From assembly GCA_012932295.1 (NCBI GenBank), contig JAAONU010000013.1, positions 41,306,627-41,370,626 on the forward strand: a DNA stretch of 64,000 bases. The letters run 5' to 3'. The notes below the pieces were generated by a model. That model searched no databases. It was not told where the DNA came from and saw only the letters and a list, made by a program, of their open reading frames with translations. How positions within the stretch are numbered: the stretch's first letter is position 1; each line of letters opens with the position of its first letter. The DNA comes from Cyclina sinensis (Eukaryota > Mollusca > Bivalvia > Venerida > Veneridae). Shown here piece by piece: positions 15,475 to 28,019 of the stretch. A program made the position numbers and the translations under genes.

Positions 15475-15960
15475 TGGACGAGGAAGAGCAGACAGGACAG
15501 AGCAAAGCAGAACAGAGGATGGCAGAGGAAATCAGAAGTAACGCCGAACATAGCATGGCAGACTAAAGCATAACACGCCAAGACAGAGCACAGCAGACCA
15601 AAGCATTGTAGAGCAGATCAGAACAGAGGATGGCAAAACAAAACAAATTATAGCATGGCATAGCAGAGCAGAGCAAAGCAAATTAGAACAAATCGTGGTA
15701 GAGAAAAGCAGTACAGTTCATGAAAGAGCATAGCAGAACTGAGCATGGCAAAGCAGACCAGAACAGTGCATGACATAGCAATGCATTTCAGAGCATGGCA
15801 GAACACAGTAGAGTAGAGCATGGTTATGCAGAGCAGAGACGAGCATTGCGAATAATGTAGAACGCAAAGCAGAATTGAACAAACCAATTCAGACCATACA
15901 GATCCTGGTAGAACTGACGAAAACAGAGAACAGGGCTGGGCAGAGCCGGACAGCTATGAA
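15475..15960. repeat. Degenerate CAGAGCA / GAACAGAGC low-complexity tract
   Basis: About 480 bp built from short units such as CAGAGCA, GCATGGCAGA and GAACAGAGC with no fixed period. Purines and A are strongly favoured on the plus strand. The frames on each strand across it (for example 15,348-15,566 plus and 15,648-15,887 minus, rich in Cys, Ser, Met and Leu) are products of the repeat, not genes. The source may be a decayed minisatellite. Confidence 0.85.
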
Positions 15961-15964
15961 GTCG

Positions 15965-17440
15965 AGAACGGACGTAACAAGAAAATTGCTTTGTAATTTT
16001 CACACAATATATTCTAGCATTATAAGTTCAAATCTAGCTCAAGGCAAGTAGATTTTCTGGGTAAAAGGAAGGAATTTCAATGATTTGTGTACACTCCTCA
16101 CCCCCAAACGAAAACAAAACCAAAAAAAACCGGATTATTTTAGCTTGATTTGGGCTTACCATACTTGATTCTCTAAATAAGGTACTATAATTTTTTAGTA
16201 TTATTAAATTTTTAGGTAAAGGAATTAGTAAGAATCCTTTATTTAAACTGCAGTCTCTAAGAAATGATTGTTTATTTTTGCTTTGAAGTGAACTTCATTT
16301 TCGTACAAAAATTACACATGCATTATACATTTCTTTAAAACTCCCAAAGTTTGTACGCTTGTCTCTTGAAGAACAATATGCAAACATACATGCGAATAGA
16401 AAGTTTTGTACTGTTTAATTATTAAAGTTTACATCCTTGATACCAAAATATTAGATTTTTTATGCAAATGATACATTTTGACATTATAGATTAGAATTTC
16501 TCTTATGGCCGGTATTTCAAATTTAAAGAAGAAAGGCAGCCACCTGTAGACATCTTGAATGGATCATCGTTTCATTTATAAAATAATAAAGATTAATTTA
16601 AGTACTTTGAACAATAATTTATAATCAAAATAACATGTCAATACATTCAGCTATATAATATATATAGTTTCCGTACCTTTTGCCATTATTGAAATAAAAA
16701 GATTGTCAATTTTCTCTGCCGGCTCTAACTTGCTACATTTTACAAAGTCATTAGTGACGAACGATTCTTATCTGAACATCCACGGCCGCTTTATCTCGGG
16801 CCAATTAGAGAAAAGTCCGATTAATTCCGATATTTCTTTGTCTATAAAACTCCAATGAAAAATGTATTATGGAACACCTTTAATGACTTTTCCAAGCCAC
16901 TCTGTCTGCGATATCTTCAACTACTAAGTCAATAATATTAAACTTTCGCTTTTTACTCGTACCTTTGATGTTAGAAAATTAGTTCTCCTAATATCCAAGC
17001 CTTTGGGGCAAACAAAAGTATACAGAAGAAGATTCGTCATTACAATCTGTCTTAAAAATGAGTGATTGTGCAAAAATTCTGAAATAGTCTCCAGTTAAAG
17101 AAGATCTGTAAACATTGGTACCTTTCGGCGAAGTTACAATAAGTCACGGCGATAACGAGAAAGCTTCACCTAAGGCCACTCATCAGCAATAAATTTTGGG
17201 TTTAGATGATTCTAACTCGTGTAAAGCTGCTTGCGAAAGGATTCTAATAAAATCATACTAAACCTTTGAGTGATACTTGCAATTAAGATTAGTTTTGTCA
17301 TGATTAAATGAGCTACAACATGTCAGAAGCGCGTTTGACCACCGTGATGGAGTGACGTAAACGATGTATTAAACCATTAATGGCAAATTAAACGTATACT
17401 TCTCGTTTTAACCTGAGTTGATTTCTTTTTTCAGTTTAAG
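15965..17440. other. No gene seen
   Basis: A+T-rich sequence without a recognisable exon, RNA gene or bounded repeat. Confidence 0.5.
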
Positions 17441-17444
17441 TCGA

Positions 17445-17650
17445 TCCGTCTCCATTGTTGAGTGGTTAAAGTCGCTGACTCCAAATCACTTTACTTTTCA
17501 CTGTTGGATGGTCATAGGTTCAAGTCCGACCAATACCACTTTCGTTAGAAAGTGGTTTTCGGTCAAGTAACGGTCCTTGCCAGGTACACTGCCTGCCTGA
17601 TAGGATTTTTGACTAGATAAATTTACAGTCTAAAAAATACTTCGATAAAA
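17445..17650 (+). mobile_element. tRNA-derived SINE, plus strand
   Basis: The head looks like a long-variable-arm (Ser/Leu type) tRNA relic at 17,450-17,531. It has an A-box-like TTGAGTGGTTAAAG and a B-box-like GGTTCAAGTCC, the two internal RNA polymerase III promoter elements. Immediately downstream is a perfect 8-bp hairpin, CCACTTTC-GTTA-GAAAGTGG (17,537-17,556), then a non-tRNA body. The head is too diverged to be a working tRNA. I cannot fix the 3' end or a target-site duplication. Confidence 0.6.
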
Positions 17651-17654
17651 TGCA

Positions 17655-20550
17655 TTGCTAGTGGCAGTTCCAAACTCAACGTGTATGAGCATGATTGATC
17701 ATTATTTTCATTGACTAGTCTCATTGATTCTCTTACATATTTTTGACGTCTGTATTACGCTCATGCAGACAGGATTCAATTAAAAAATATTATAAACTGT
17801 TGACAATTGCCTGGAAAATAAGAGGAAAAGTTATACATTGACTGTCCTTACTTCAATAGCTAATAGGCCATTTTAGCACTCAATGAATGAAATATGACCA
17901 AGACTCCACGCCTACGTATGGAAAGCATGTCTGATATTGTATTGCAATATGTGGGCCTGTGACACCCGTGTTCTGTTGCAGTATGTCAAGAAATGCATAG
18001 AATTACGTAATTTACTGCTCACGGGAGAGACTCATCTTTCGCCAGACTGTCTGTAAAATTGTCATATTTACGTTTAATTACCAAGTGTAGCCGAGAACAT
18101 AAATACAAAAATGGAAAAAATGCTTTTAGGTGTCTTGTATTGATATATGCCGTACTGTCAGGAAAATGTCATGCACGCTTTGTTTTTTTAATTATCCGTG
18201 GTAAGCATACGCAACATGCCTTTCATTATCACATTTAAGATCAAATGCCGTTTCATTATCGAAATAAGGCATCACAGAATCTAATTTGAAGATGATAAGT
18301 TGATACTTTGATTATTTTTCATCAAAGAACTATTAATAATGCATTGTTTCTGTAGTTTCTGACTTAGGAACAATACTCCGGTATTTTTGATGGACAATTT
18401 TCTGGCTTTCAGAATCTGAGTTGATCTAGGTTAGGCGATTTGCATTCAAATATATTCAAATGTATTCCATTTTATAATGGCTAACCTAATCGAGCATAAA
18501 ATTGCAAACCGTTGCTTTATAGGCGTAGAAGTACAAGCAAGAGAAAGTTAGAAGGGAGGGCAATAAAAGAGTCATTCCGTAGCCATTTTTAAACCAATAA
18601 TAGGGGCGTGAAACATGGGGGTTTAAAGTATAGTGAAATATTATTAAGTGAAGTGAAAAAGATTTCTAGTTAATTTGGCTCTCTAACAGAACATTCTGTT
18701 GCCAAATTGCTCCAAAATAATGAAAGTCTTGTTCACGTTGTAGGAGTCAATGAATTTGGACAAAACCTCGCCTTGTGTCGTGATCTCAAGGGATTTAACA
18801 AAACTGGCAGAAGTGAAAACCATTTACGTTCCTGAAAAATCTCGGTTTCTTTGAAAACAAAAATAAGGGTGACATTTTAAAATATCATTTTATAATTAAT
18901 AATTAATCAAGTATTAAGGCGGTGTCAGTTTTACTTAACAACATTATCTAACATTTTTCTAATCAAAGTTAATAGACAGGAAGGGTGTCGTGATAGTTTC
19001 TTGACAGCAATCTTTCCTGATAACAATAATAACAGCAAAATTAAAAAAATGCAACTCTAAAGTAATAACAGTAAAAACTAACAAAGTAAAATATTCCTTG
19101 TTTTGATTTCAGCTTCCTTTACTTGTTTCAGATTTATTGCTAAAACCACTGGAACCAAGAGGAGCAAAGGATTAAAAGACTTCTTTTTAATTTTCCCATA
19201 TATTGTTTTACAGACATTGTTAGGAACTTTTCTTTCGCATCTTTGTAAACCATCTTCATTGTTTGCCGACGATTTTATCGTTTTAAAAGTTATATTAACA
19301 AATTATGATTCACTTATTAAGGAGATTTTTTTTTCTGACGAAGAGGGAAAGGAAATGTTAAGAAGTGAAAGCTCCAAACACGTTGCCTAGAGATCTTTAG
19401 AATGATTTCTATAAAAGATTTTAATTTCCCGCGAGACAAGTAGATAATTATAACGTTTAAAATTGTTTGGCTAGAGTTTTCCGCCATGAGCTATATAAGT
19501 GATAATATTCAGCAGATATTAAACGTCTCGAAGCCGGAGAGAAAGCCAAATGTTTTCATATTAAAAGTAGTTCTTTATCAACGAACGCCGTCAAGAAAAC
19601 CACGCAGACGATAGCAGACGACAGTTTTTGTTTCAGCAGAAGACCTTAGGCAAGTTGAATCCTTTAATTTAAATCATATTTGATAACCTTTAACATTAGA
19701 TGTGTTTTCACTTTGGTCCGGAAATAGCGCCACCTAGCACAACCACTTTTGTCGTCTGATGCAAAAATATAACAAATTATAGTTTATTGTTATGATATTT
19801 GTCGTCCTAAAATTTGAATTTTTCCCCATATGTACAGTTAAACATAATTGCGCGCTTGAAATACGTAATCAATTCCTCATTATAATTCAAAGGTAAGCGA
19901 CAAAGTCCTCTGGCTTCACAAAGAACTACTTTAGTATACTGTCACGGGAATTTACCCTTTCCCTTTATAGCTGACTTTTATATCATATTTTCCTATTAAT
20001 TACGTATGCTAAATTGATAATTGAACACTTATAATTATATACAAAATCATTTTGTTTTCGATCAGCATATATTCCAATATAATATTTTTGTTTTAACTCT
20101 GTAATGAGGTTAAGACTGATATTTTATCACAAAATGTTCAAAAGGTAACGCCATTTCTTTTTACTTTGTTTAACAGGTAACCCCATAAATGGGTGCCTCA
20201 AAAATGAAACAAATGCTTTGTTTGGGAGTTGTTGTTTTTTTAAAAACTTTATGGCAAAACCATTTTTAATCAAAACTATCAAAAAAGTGAACATTTTTGA
20301 TAATACAGAATTTTTCTAACTGTGTATATGTTTTAGTATGCATCTGATATCGACAATCAAGGCAGCGAGACATGTGTAAGAATTTATAAATTATGTTTTA
20401 TTTTTAATAAAGATTTCTATTTGCAATTTTGATCTGTCAGTTTATCACTGCAATATTTCATAGGTCATGTAGAAAAAAAAGTAGAAAATATCATCGACAC
20501 ACTTTTGAGCCAACAATATTTTGGCAACTTGTTGGAAGCTTTCACTTTTA
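17655..20550. other. No supported gene; one unrecognised open frame
   Basis: The plus-strand frame at 19,103-19,390 (95 codons) has a second half that reads somewhat like protein (acidic, ending SESSKHVA), but it has no family motif and I see no splice context. I treat it as unproven. The rest is A+T-rich with nothing recognisable. Confidence 0.4.
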
Positions 20551-20555
20551 AACAT

Positions 20556-20592
<37 letters not shown>

Positions 20593-20593
20593 T
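20556..20593. repeat. (CTTT)n microsatellite
   Basis: About nine consecutive TTTC/CTTT tetranucleotides followed by a pyrimidine-rich tail. The minus-strand frame across it, with a Lys/Glu/Arg repeat, is a repeat artefact. Confidence 0.95.
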
Positions 20594-20599
20594 GTTTTC

Positions 20600-23500
20600 C
20601 TTCCTTTCTTATTAAAAAAATGAAAATAATATGACAGTAAACAATACGCAAAGTGATTAATGACTCTTTATTAATGTCACCGACTTAAGGACAACATTCT
20701 TAAGAATTAACTTTACATACTTAATTTATGACGTACTTATGGTTAGTTATAATGCGGATACTTTTTAAGCTTTTTTTTATTTCTGTGTTTAACCCTCACT
20801 TAGAGTTTTATCCTTGATAGAAAGCACTGTTGTTGTTTTTTTTTTTTTTGGCGAAATACCATGACGTCACATACATTACACATACATTTACACTGGCATG
20901 CTCTTTTTTATTTTTGCTAGTATTTTTGAAAACAATTCAAAATTCGCCTCTTTACTCAAGAACCGATTCTTAATGTAAAAGTATGCAAATGATTGTTAAC
21001 TCTTACAAACAGGAGCTCATGCACTATCCGGAAATTTGTCGAATAAAGAAGAAAGTAGTTATAGTTAGGTTTCAAGTTTGAGAAGTCAAATTTTATTTGG
21101 TAAACTTTTTATGGTTACATTTTTCAGTAAGATTGAAAAAAAGACGTGTTTAAAAAACAAAATAGACAATTCTATGTAAACTTTAAAGTGTTTCTAAAGC
21201 AAAACTGTTGAAAATATCCAAAATAAGGGCAAGTAACTCTTAACTTGCAAATTACTGTTATAAGTAATATTAATGTTCATATCATGTTGGTAGTTTTTCT
21301 GTTATCAGAAATATATCAATGCATATATTCCATACAGATATCAGAATAAAATTATTTCGTTTGTACAAACAAGTTCTTTGTTTTCAGCTAATGGGGAATA
21401 AGCATAATTTTATGGTACATAATTTTAAAGAAAGACCTTCTATTGATTTTTCAACACTCATTTGAAATATTTTTTGGTAAAGAAAGAAAAAAAATACTCG
21501 GTAACAAAAACAGTTAAAATTGGGTGATATTTTTTCTTTCTTTTCTTCTGTTTTGAGCTGCATATTATGTTCTGCATATTATATTCATATCGTTTAGAAC
21601 AAAACACTATTAGCTTGCATGTGGAGCTTTTTTATGAATAACAAAAAAATAAAATTAATATATTTTAAGAGCAAATTTTGATATGGTAGCTAACACACAC
21701 CTTTAAAAATAGCAACAAACTAACTGATAAACTAACTAACTAAATAAATAAATAAACAAGCGTATAGATCAAAAGATAAATGAAGAGAAATATAGATGAA
21801 TAAATGAATAAACAGATGAAAATAAATAACTTAATATGTAAATAAATAACTAAATGAAGAAATAGGAACTATGAAATTTTAAGTAATTATTTAAAATACT
21901 GTAACATAATCAAATTGTGTGTAGTGCTACTAAACATTTTTCATTTTATCAAATAACATGTTAAGGTTTATCCATCTCTTTCTTTTTATGGTAAAATATG
22001 TAGATCTGAAAATAATGCTGATATAATAAGATTGTTAAATGAACAGTTAGTTACACGGGGATAGCAAAAATGTTACTAGTATGTGCTTAAATCAATGACA
22101 AACATTTAAAAGAAGCCAAATTGTCAGCTATCGATTGGTCATGTAACAAACTTGAATAGGTGGAAATGCAGCTGGAATATTTGACAAGCGACAAGAATTG
22201 ATTAGAAATCAATACTAATTATTTTTCAATTGTGACATCATAAAAAGTTAATAATCTTTGTTCCTTTGTAGAATTGATGGACTAAAAAGAAACATAAAAA
22301 ATATGATTAATCTATTTACGTTCTTGTTTTGGATTGCAAAAAGAACTATGATTTTTCGGTTGATAAAGTTATTATATGAAAGTCTAGTTCGAGATACTCT
22401 ATTTTTGTTCGTTCGTTGACTGGTAATTTATGTGCACTCTAAGAGAGACAACTCTTGTTTCAGAAGAGAGAACTTGCTATACAAGTAAGCGCCCCTTCAA
22501 TCCTACTAGAGGATATCAGCGCAAAATGCCTTTCACCGATTTAAACGCGCTGCCGCAGGAACTCTGCATACTTACTCCATTGATGTAAAGTATACAGCGT
22601 AGTACTCAGAGGTGTTTCATGATACTCGTTGCAAGCCAATCATACACGGCAAAAGACAAAGGTACTGGGTTGAAATCTGACTTACATACCCTCGAGGAAC
22701 CATAGTGTGCACACATTTCTAAATATGAATCAGAAAAAAATGTTCTCACGGGCTTTTGATAATTTTCGAAAGCACAAGACCAAAATAAATATATTTTGAA
22801 CGTAAAAATCGTAAAGATTGTTTAATTGAATGATCTAATAAAGTCATATATTCCGGGTTCAAAAATGACCAAGATAATGCCAGTCAAGATAAACGCTGAT
22901 AACAAAGTGATTGTTCAAAAATCGTATACATTAGAATTATCAAAGCATTCTTTATTCTCTGTGCGATATATAAACGGCAAGAAACCTTCCCAGTACAATG
23001 GTAGATTTTATTTACAACTAGTCAGTCATTAAAGATATTTACCTTATTCAAGTCAACTCAGTGGAGTTTATTAGTTTCGATGGATGTATTTAACTAAAAT
23101 GTTGTTTGTTGTTTCTTTTTCTAAGGATACACATCTACAAGATATGTGCATTAAACTCATACACTGATGTAACCTTTGCTGCACAGCAATAAAGCACGCC
23201 ACTCTGTACTTATTATATGTGACTATTGTCAATTTTGTCTTTATTCCAAAAGTTACAGTGTAAATCACAAGACATTAATTATTGTCAGCAGATTTTGACC
23301 TTTAAACATTGATGTGACCTTCACCTCCGAGTAAGTATCCCAAATGCTTGTTTATTTTTTAGTTATAACCATGTTTTATTATCATACACAGTATTTTTGG
23401 ATTTTAAACAAATGCACATTAATTAGTAATGGTCATTATTTATAATTTAGACATACGGAAAAAATGAGTGACAGAACACAGAATAACATATAATATATTA

Positions 23501-23750
23501 CACAATAAAACAAACAAAAATGCATTCAATTGAGAAAAAACTTTTAATAAACTTGACAAAATCAAATGGTTTTTTTAAAAAAAAATATCAAGACTATCAT
23601 TATGTATAAAGTTCCATGTTACATTTCAAATACCAGTCCTACATAGCTTTGACGAAAACAGGCCTATGATGTTATTATTGTAAACTGGAATTTCAAAGCA
23701 TGGTTTATCCCACGATAAATCAGGAGATACATTTGTAGTTTGTTGAATAC
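20600..23750. other. No gene seen; AAAT/AACT-rich patch at 21,718-21,860
   Basis: A+T-rich sequence. The patch at 21,718-21,860 is a decayed tetranucleotide run (ACTA, AATA, ATGA variants). The 68-codon frame at 22,826-23,032 has no recognisable motif. Confidence 0.5.
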
Positions 23751-23754
23751 TTTT

Positions 23755-24720
23755 TTTAATCACTCGCCGTAAAGGCTGCAGGGGATATGGTAATTGTCTC
23801 CGTCCGTCCGTCCATCCGTCCGTCCGTCCCACATTTTAGTCCGGAGCATAACTCGAAAAGTATTTGCGATATCACATTGAAACTTCATAGGTGGAAAGAT
23901 TAAATCAAGAAGGAGTACAATGCACAAAATAATACAGTCATCTACTATTCATAACTTTTGAGTTTTACCCTTTTTTTTATTTTTCATGCATAATTTTTGT
24001 CCGGAGCATAACTGGAGAAGTGTTTGAGGTATCAACTTGAAACTTCATAGGTGGATATACCTCATTTAGGAGGAGTGCAGTGCAAAAGAATGAAACTCTA
24101 TCCTTCATATTTTTTGGTTATTGTCTTTTGTTATTTTTCATACTTAATGCTTGTCCGGAGAATAACTCGAAAAGTATTTGTGATATTACCTTGAAACTTC
24201 ATTGGTGGATAGATCTCATTAAGGAAGAGTGCACTGCAAAAGAATGATAAATGTTTGTCCGGAGCATAAATCAAAAGGAATTTGTGATATCAACTTGATA
24301 CTTCATAAGTGGATAGATCTCATTCAGGAGGAGTGCACTGCAAAAAATGATAACTCTATCCTTCATATTTTTTGAGTAATTTTTTTTTTACTATTTTTCA
24401 TGCTTAATTTATGTCCAGATCATAACTGGAAAAGTGTTTGAAATATCAACTGGAAACTTCATAGGTGGATACATCTCATTTAGGAGGAGTGCAGAGCACA
24501 ATCATGATAACTCTACCTTCCATATTTTTTAGTTATTGCCCTTTGTTATTTTTCATGCTTAATTTTTGTTCGGACAATAACTTAAAAACAGTTTGAGATA
24601 ATCAACTTGAAACTTAAAAGGTTGCTATATCTCACTGAGAAGGAGTGCTGTGCACAAGAATGATAACTAAGCAAACACATTCAGCAGGATATGGCCATGT
24701 CAACATGGCCTTTGTTAAAT
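23755..24720 (+). mobile_element. Hairpin/CCGT element with about six 155-160-bp core repeats
   Basis: The left part holds a CCGT/CCAT tetranucleotide run (23,798-23,828). Six tandem units follow, each opening near GTCCGGAGCATAACT, at 23,839, 23,999, 24,153, 24,257 (shortened unit before it), 24,413 and 24,568. Each contains a segment like AACTTGAAACTTCATAGG. The right end carries the hairpin GGCCATG-TCAA-CATGGCC just before CTTTGTTA. The architecture matches bivalve pearl/CvA-like elements and non-autonomous Helentrons (HINEs). The family label comes from architecture, not a database match. No protein is encoded. Confidence 0.65.
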
Positions 24721-25076
24721 TTAATAACACTATGTTTGTGTTAGTTTAATAAAAAATGCAATTGACATGACCAGATTGACAGATTTTTGTTATGCTCGGC
24801 TGAACAAAAGAAGTTGCATGGTAAAGATCGTTATTCAATTGAAATGTTCTGTTGTTGTGTGTGTGTTTTGCAGTTTGAACCTCTTGGTTTTGTGAGCCAA
24901 AATATTTACTTGTTCTAATTCATTGTGTCAGATTGTCACTTGCGTAACCTTTTTTTACATTTTCCTCATCGTCGGAACCCATGGGTGTTGATTCCGAATG
25001 AAGTGTATACGTAGAGAGTACCCCTGGATTACCGAGGATGCATTTTCTATGCACTGGTAAAGTGTCTTTTAATAAT

Positions 25077-25476
25077 TATGCCCCCGAAGGGAGGCATATA
25101 GTTTTTGAACTGTCCGTCCGTTAGTCAGTCCGTCCGAAAACTTTAACATTGGCCATAACTTGGATAAAGTGGATTTACTTCATACTTGGACACAACACCC
25201 CTTTGGACAAGGCCTTTCCACTGACTTATATTTATTCGACCTTGGCCCCTGAATGACCTTCATCTTGAGGATCCAATTGTCCATAAACTTTAACATTGAC
25301 CATAACTTCCTTATAAGTAAGCAGATTTACTTCATACTTTGACACAACAACCCTCTGGACAAGGCCTTTCCATTGACCAATACTTACTCGACCTTGACCC
25401 TTGAATGACTGGTCCTCAGCTCAAAGTCAAAGCATTACTTCGGGGCCATTGTCATCTTACAGTGACAGTTCTTGTT
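25077..25476 (+). mobile_element. Short hairpin/CCGT element (HINE-like)
   Basis: It opens with a strong hairpin, TATGCC-CCC-GAA-GGG-A-GGCATA (25,077-25,098), then a GTCC/CCGT run (25,111-25,136). About two diverged core units follow, each with a CATAACTT segment and an ACTTCATACTT segment. It closes with GTTCTTGTT, the same kind of end as the elements at 40.2 and 55.8 kb. About 400 bp, no coding capacity. Confidence 0.7.
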
Positions 25477-25651
25477 GTATTTTAGCATTCATGACTGAAA
25501 CAGTTCCAGTTTTGAGAATATAGAAAGCTTTACTCATCCCTCCAAAGAAAGGAGAGTCAAGAGTACTCAAAGCAAGATTATGTTTGTATACGTATTGGAA
25601 GTAACAGGTGTCTCACAAGTCCTTCCTTCTTGAGGCCGATCAATAATATGA

Positions 25652-25855
25652 ATGGGAGAGAATTCATGTCCTCCAATAAATAAGGCATGTTTTTTCTCTG
25701 AGAATACTCCAACTTTACGGAATGAATTATTGTTTGAAATGATTGTTCAGGTTGGACGTCGTGCCTATGAACATCTTCACAGCCCAAAGAGGGATTATGC
25801 CATTATAAAATTAGAGTTTAAGTGTCGTATTCAAGGAAGTTGTTACTTTAATTAG
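25652..25855 (+). other. Unrecognised small open frame
   Basis: 67 codons ending in a stop at 25,853. The last 40 residues (from MIVQVGRRAYEH) have a balanced composition and relatively G+C-rich codons compared with the flanks, so a decayed exon or transposon fragment is possible. I recognise no domain. A minus-strand frame overlaps it almost entirely, which weakens the case. Confidence 0.15.
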
Positions 25856-25881
25856 TAGTTGACGTTCATTTGTTTCTATAA

Positions 25882-26320
25882 TTAAAGAGGCTGTACTCCA
25901 GATTTGACATAAAAAATCTTTTTCATAAATTATATATTTAGATGCCGTTAGATTATAACAACATGATATTTTACTTCAAAACTGATTATAAAAGTGAAAA
26001 TAGAATAAAAAAAAATATTTTCGCTCCAGCCTGATTTGAACTCTGGACCCTCATGTTAACAAAATATTTCCAACTCTTTTATTGTCACCACCATCGCCGC
26101 ATGTGATATTACAGGTATTTACTTTATATCTTATACGATATAGTTATACCGTCGCGTTACGGTATAGCACTTTGAAAGGGAAAAAAATCAATTTATAATG
26201 TAATTATTTGACTTATTTTTGTCAGTAAGTTATTTTTTAAGCATTAATCATAAATATTACAAGAAATTTATAATACAAGAAAACTTCCTTTTTTTGTCAT
26301 CTGGAGCACAGCTCCTTTAA
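25882..26320. mobile_element. MITE-like element with TTAA ends
   Basis: The ends are inverted repeats of 22 bp with three mismatches. The left end begins TTAAAGAGGCTGTACTCC and the right end, on the other strand, begins TTAAAGGAGCTGTGCTCC. Both start with TTAA, the target duplication of piggyBac-type and some other DNA transposons, so TTAA may be the duplicated target. About 440 bp, no coding frame. Inside, on the minus strand near 26,030-26,043, is a B-box-like GAGTTCAAATCAGG, with a possible A box upstream, so a tRNA-derived piece may be embedded. Confidence 0.65.
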
Positions 26321-26428
26321 AGTTATCCATACGCAATGTAACAAGGACAATCGTCAGCCTACCAAAATAAAATTTCTTGAAAATAAAAAAGAATATGAAG
26401 TTGTAAAATCGAAATAATAAAACTTAGA

Positions 26429-27376
26429 CGTGAGTGTAACGTAGATTTAATCATGTTTATTTTATGCCTACCAATGAAATATAAGGAAATATCAGTGAGA
26501 TAAAAGTGATAATCCACTGTTTTGAATCAGTGAAATTACCATTTTGATAATCCACTGTTTGTGCCGGAACTACTTTTCCCCACCACGTAAATACAAGAGA
26601 ATCCGCTGTATTTCAGACAGTGACAGCGAGTGAAATTTATTTACCTTGTTAAATCCAGTTATAATATTGAATTCCTGAGCCTAACTAGTTGTGAACAATT
26701 ATGAAATTCGCCATAAATTATTTAAAATGTCTGATTTGTTTACATAACTCACATGGACAATATCCAATATGGCCGACTTTCAATTCAATTGATTGAATAT
26801 TACTCGGTATTAATCCGCTTTTATAATTAAAGTATGTATGGCTAAAATTCAATAAATATTGATAAACTGTGTAGAGAAAAATAAATGTTATTTGATGAAA
26901 GTGTATTCAGTTTATTTCAGCAGAAGTAAAGTTATCATATGTATTGGAGATTGTCTGCACTTTTTTTGTGCGGAGTAACGGTTTGACCAAAGTACGCATT
27001 AACTGATTTGGGGCTCACCATGGGGAATTTATTGAAGGCCCTGAGTAAAAATGTCATAAAATACCCATTTTTGACGTTTTGGCATAAAATAAAAAGAAAA
27101 TTTGTTTGTTTTTTAGTGGAAGATGGGAATTTATTTCATCTTGTGAACACCATATGTTTATATTTTCACTCGTGGCTGCGCCACTCGTGAAAATATCACA
27201 TATGGTGTTTACTCGATGAAATAAATTCTCATCTTCCACAAAAACAAAAAAATATCCTCTATGTAGTCGTGCAGATTTATTAGATTAGATCACTAGCCCT
27301 AGCATCTTGACAGCCTCGTGATATAAATATTACTCATCTAAACCCCACACCTGATTTAATCTACGTTACACTCACG
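26429..27376. mobile_element. Foldback DNA element with 25-bp terminal inverted repeats
   Basis: Left terminus 26,429-26,453 begins CGTGAGTGTAACGTAG. Right terminus 27,352-27,376 is its reverse complement with one mismatch over 25 bp. The 948-bp interior encodes nothing recognisable and contains the long hairpin at 27,116-27,239. The target-site duplication cannot be fixed. It is best read as a non-autonomous cut-and-paste or foldback element of unknown superfamily. Confidence 0.75.
27116..27239. repeat. 124-bp near-perfect hairpin inside the foldback element
   Basis: Two arms of about 60 bp, beginning GTGGAAGATG on both strands, pair around a small GGCTGCGCC centre, with only a handful of mismatches. 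The arms include ACACCATATG and TATTTTCAC. The two overlapping 60-residue frames on opposite strands here (27,008-27,190 plus, 27,054-27,239 minus) mirror each other because of this symmetry and are not genes. Confidence 0.9.
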
Positions 27377-28019
27377 GTTAAAATTTATCATATTTTAAAT
27401 ATAATGTGGAAATGTATGGTTATTTGTTTAGAAAATTTTAATACTGTAATAGAGGACTATATTACACAAACCTTGCACTACCCTTTTCTCCTTCCAACTT
27501 CTACATGGAATTTTCATCAGTTTTAGTTGTAGTTTTTGTGTGTAAGTAGTTTGCTTTATAGGTCCATATGAGGTTTTCTTTCTCTACTTTCCTTGAATCA
27601 CCAATAAGAAATATGAAAACTTTTTTGTAATTCACAATACATTGTAATCATGAAGGGAAAAAGAAACGCAGGGGAAAATGCGGGGTGTAAACGGACTAAC
27701 TAAGATTCATAAAAATCGGTCAATCGACATTTATTGGTCAGTGTTATCTACCTGTTCTACAACAAACCATAAAATGAACCATTAGGGAAAATTGTAAAAA
27801 GTGAAAAAAGTTAAACAAATTATGAATGGCCATCCCTATGACAGTATTGGAAGATTTACAACCACAAATTAGATGAAATCTAATATTCTGATGAATACGG
27901 TTTATGAAAATTTGTCGTAACGTGCTACGTTGAAAATGTCGCAGCCCTACGACACTGCTCCTAGGCAGTAGGGCAACAGTTTTTTCCCACCTCACCATCA
28001 ACGGCTATATTCTGATTCC

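Noticed and set aside
15348..15887. Overlapping frames on both strands with regular composition (Cys/Met/Leu-rich on the minus strand)
   Set aside because: They are products of the CAGAGCA-like low-complexity tract.
23839..24640. Regularly spaced repeats that could suggest a CRISPR array
   Set aside because: Units are 155-160 bp, contiguous and diverged, with no short repeat/unique spacer pattern, and the genome is eukaryotic.
27008..27239. Two near-identical short proteins on opposite strands
   Set aside because: The similarity follows from the long hairpin. Both strands read the same arms.
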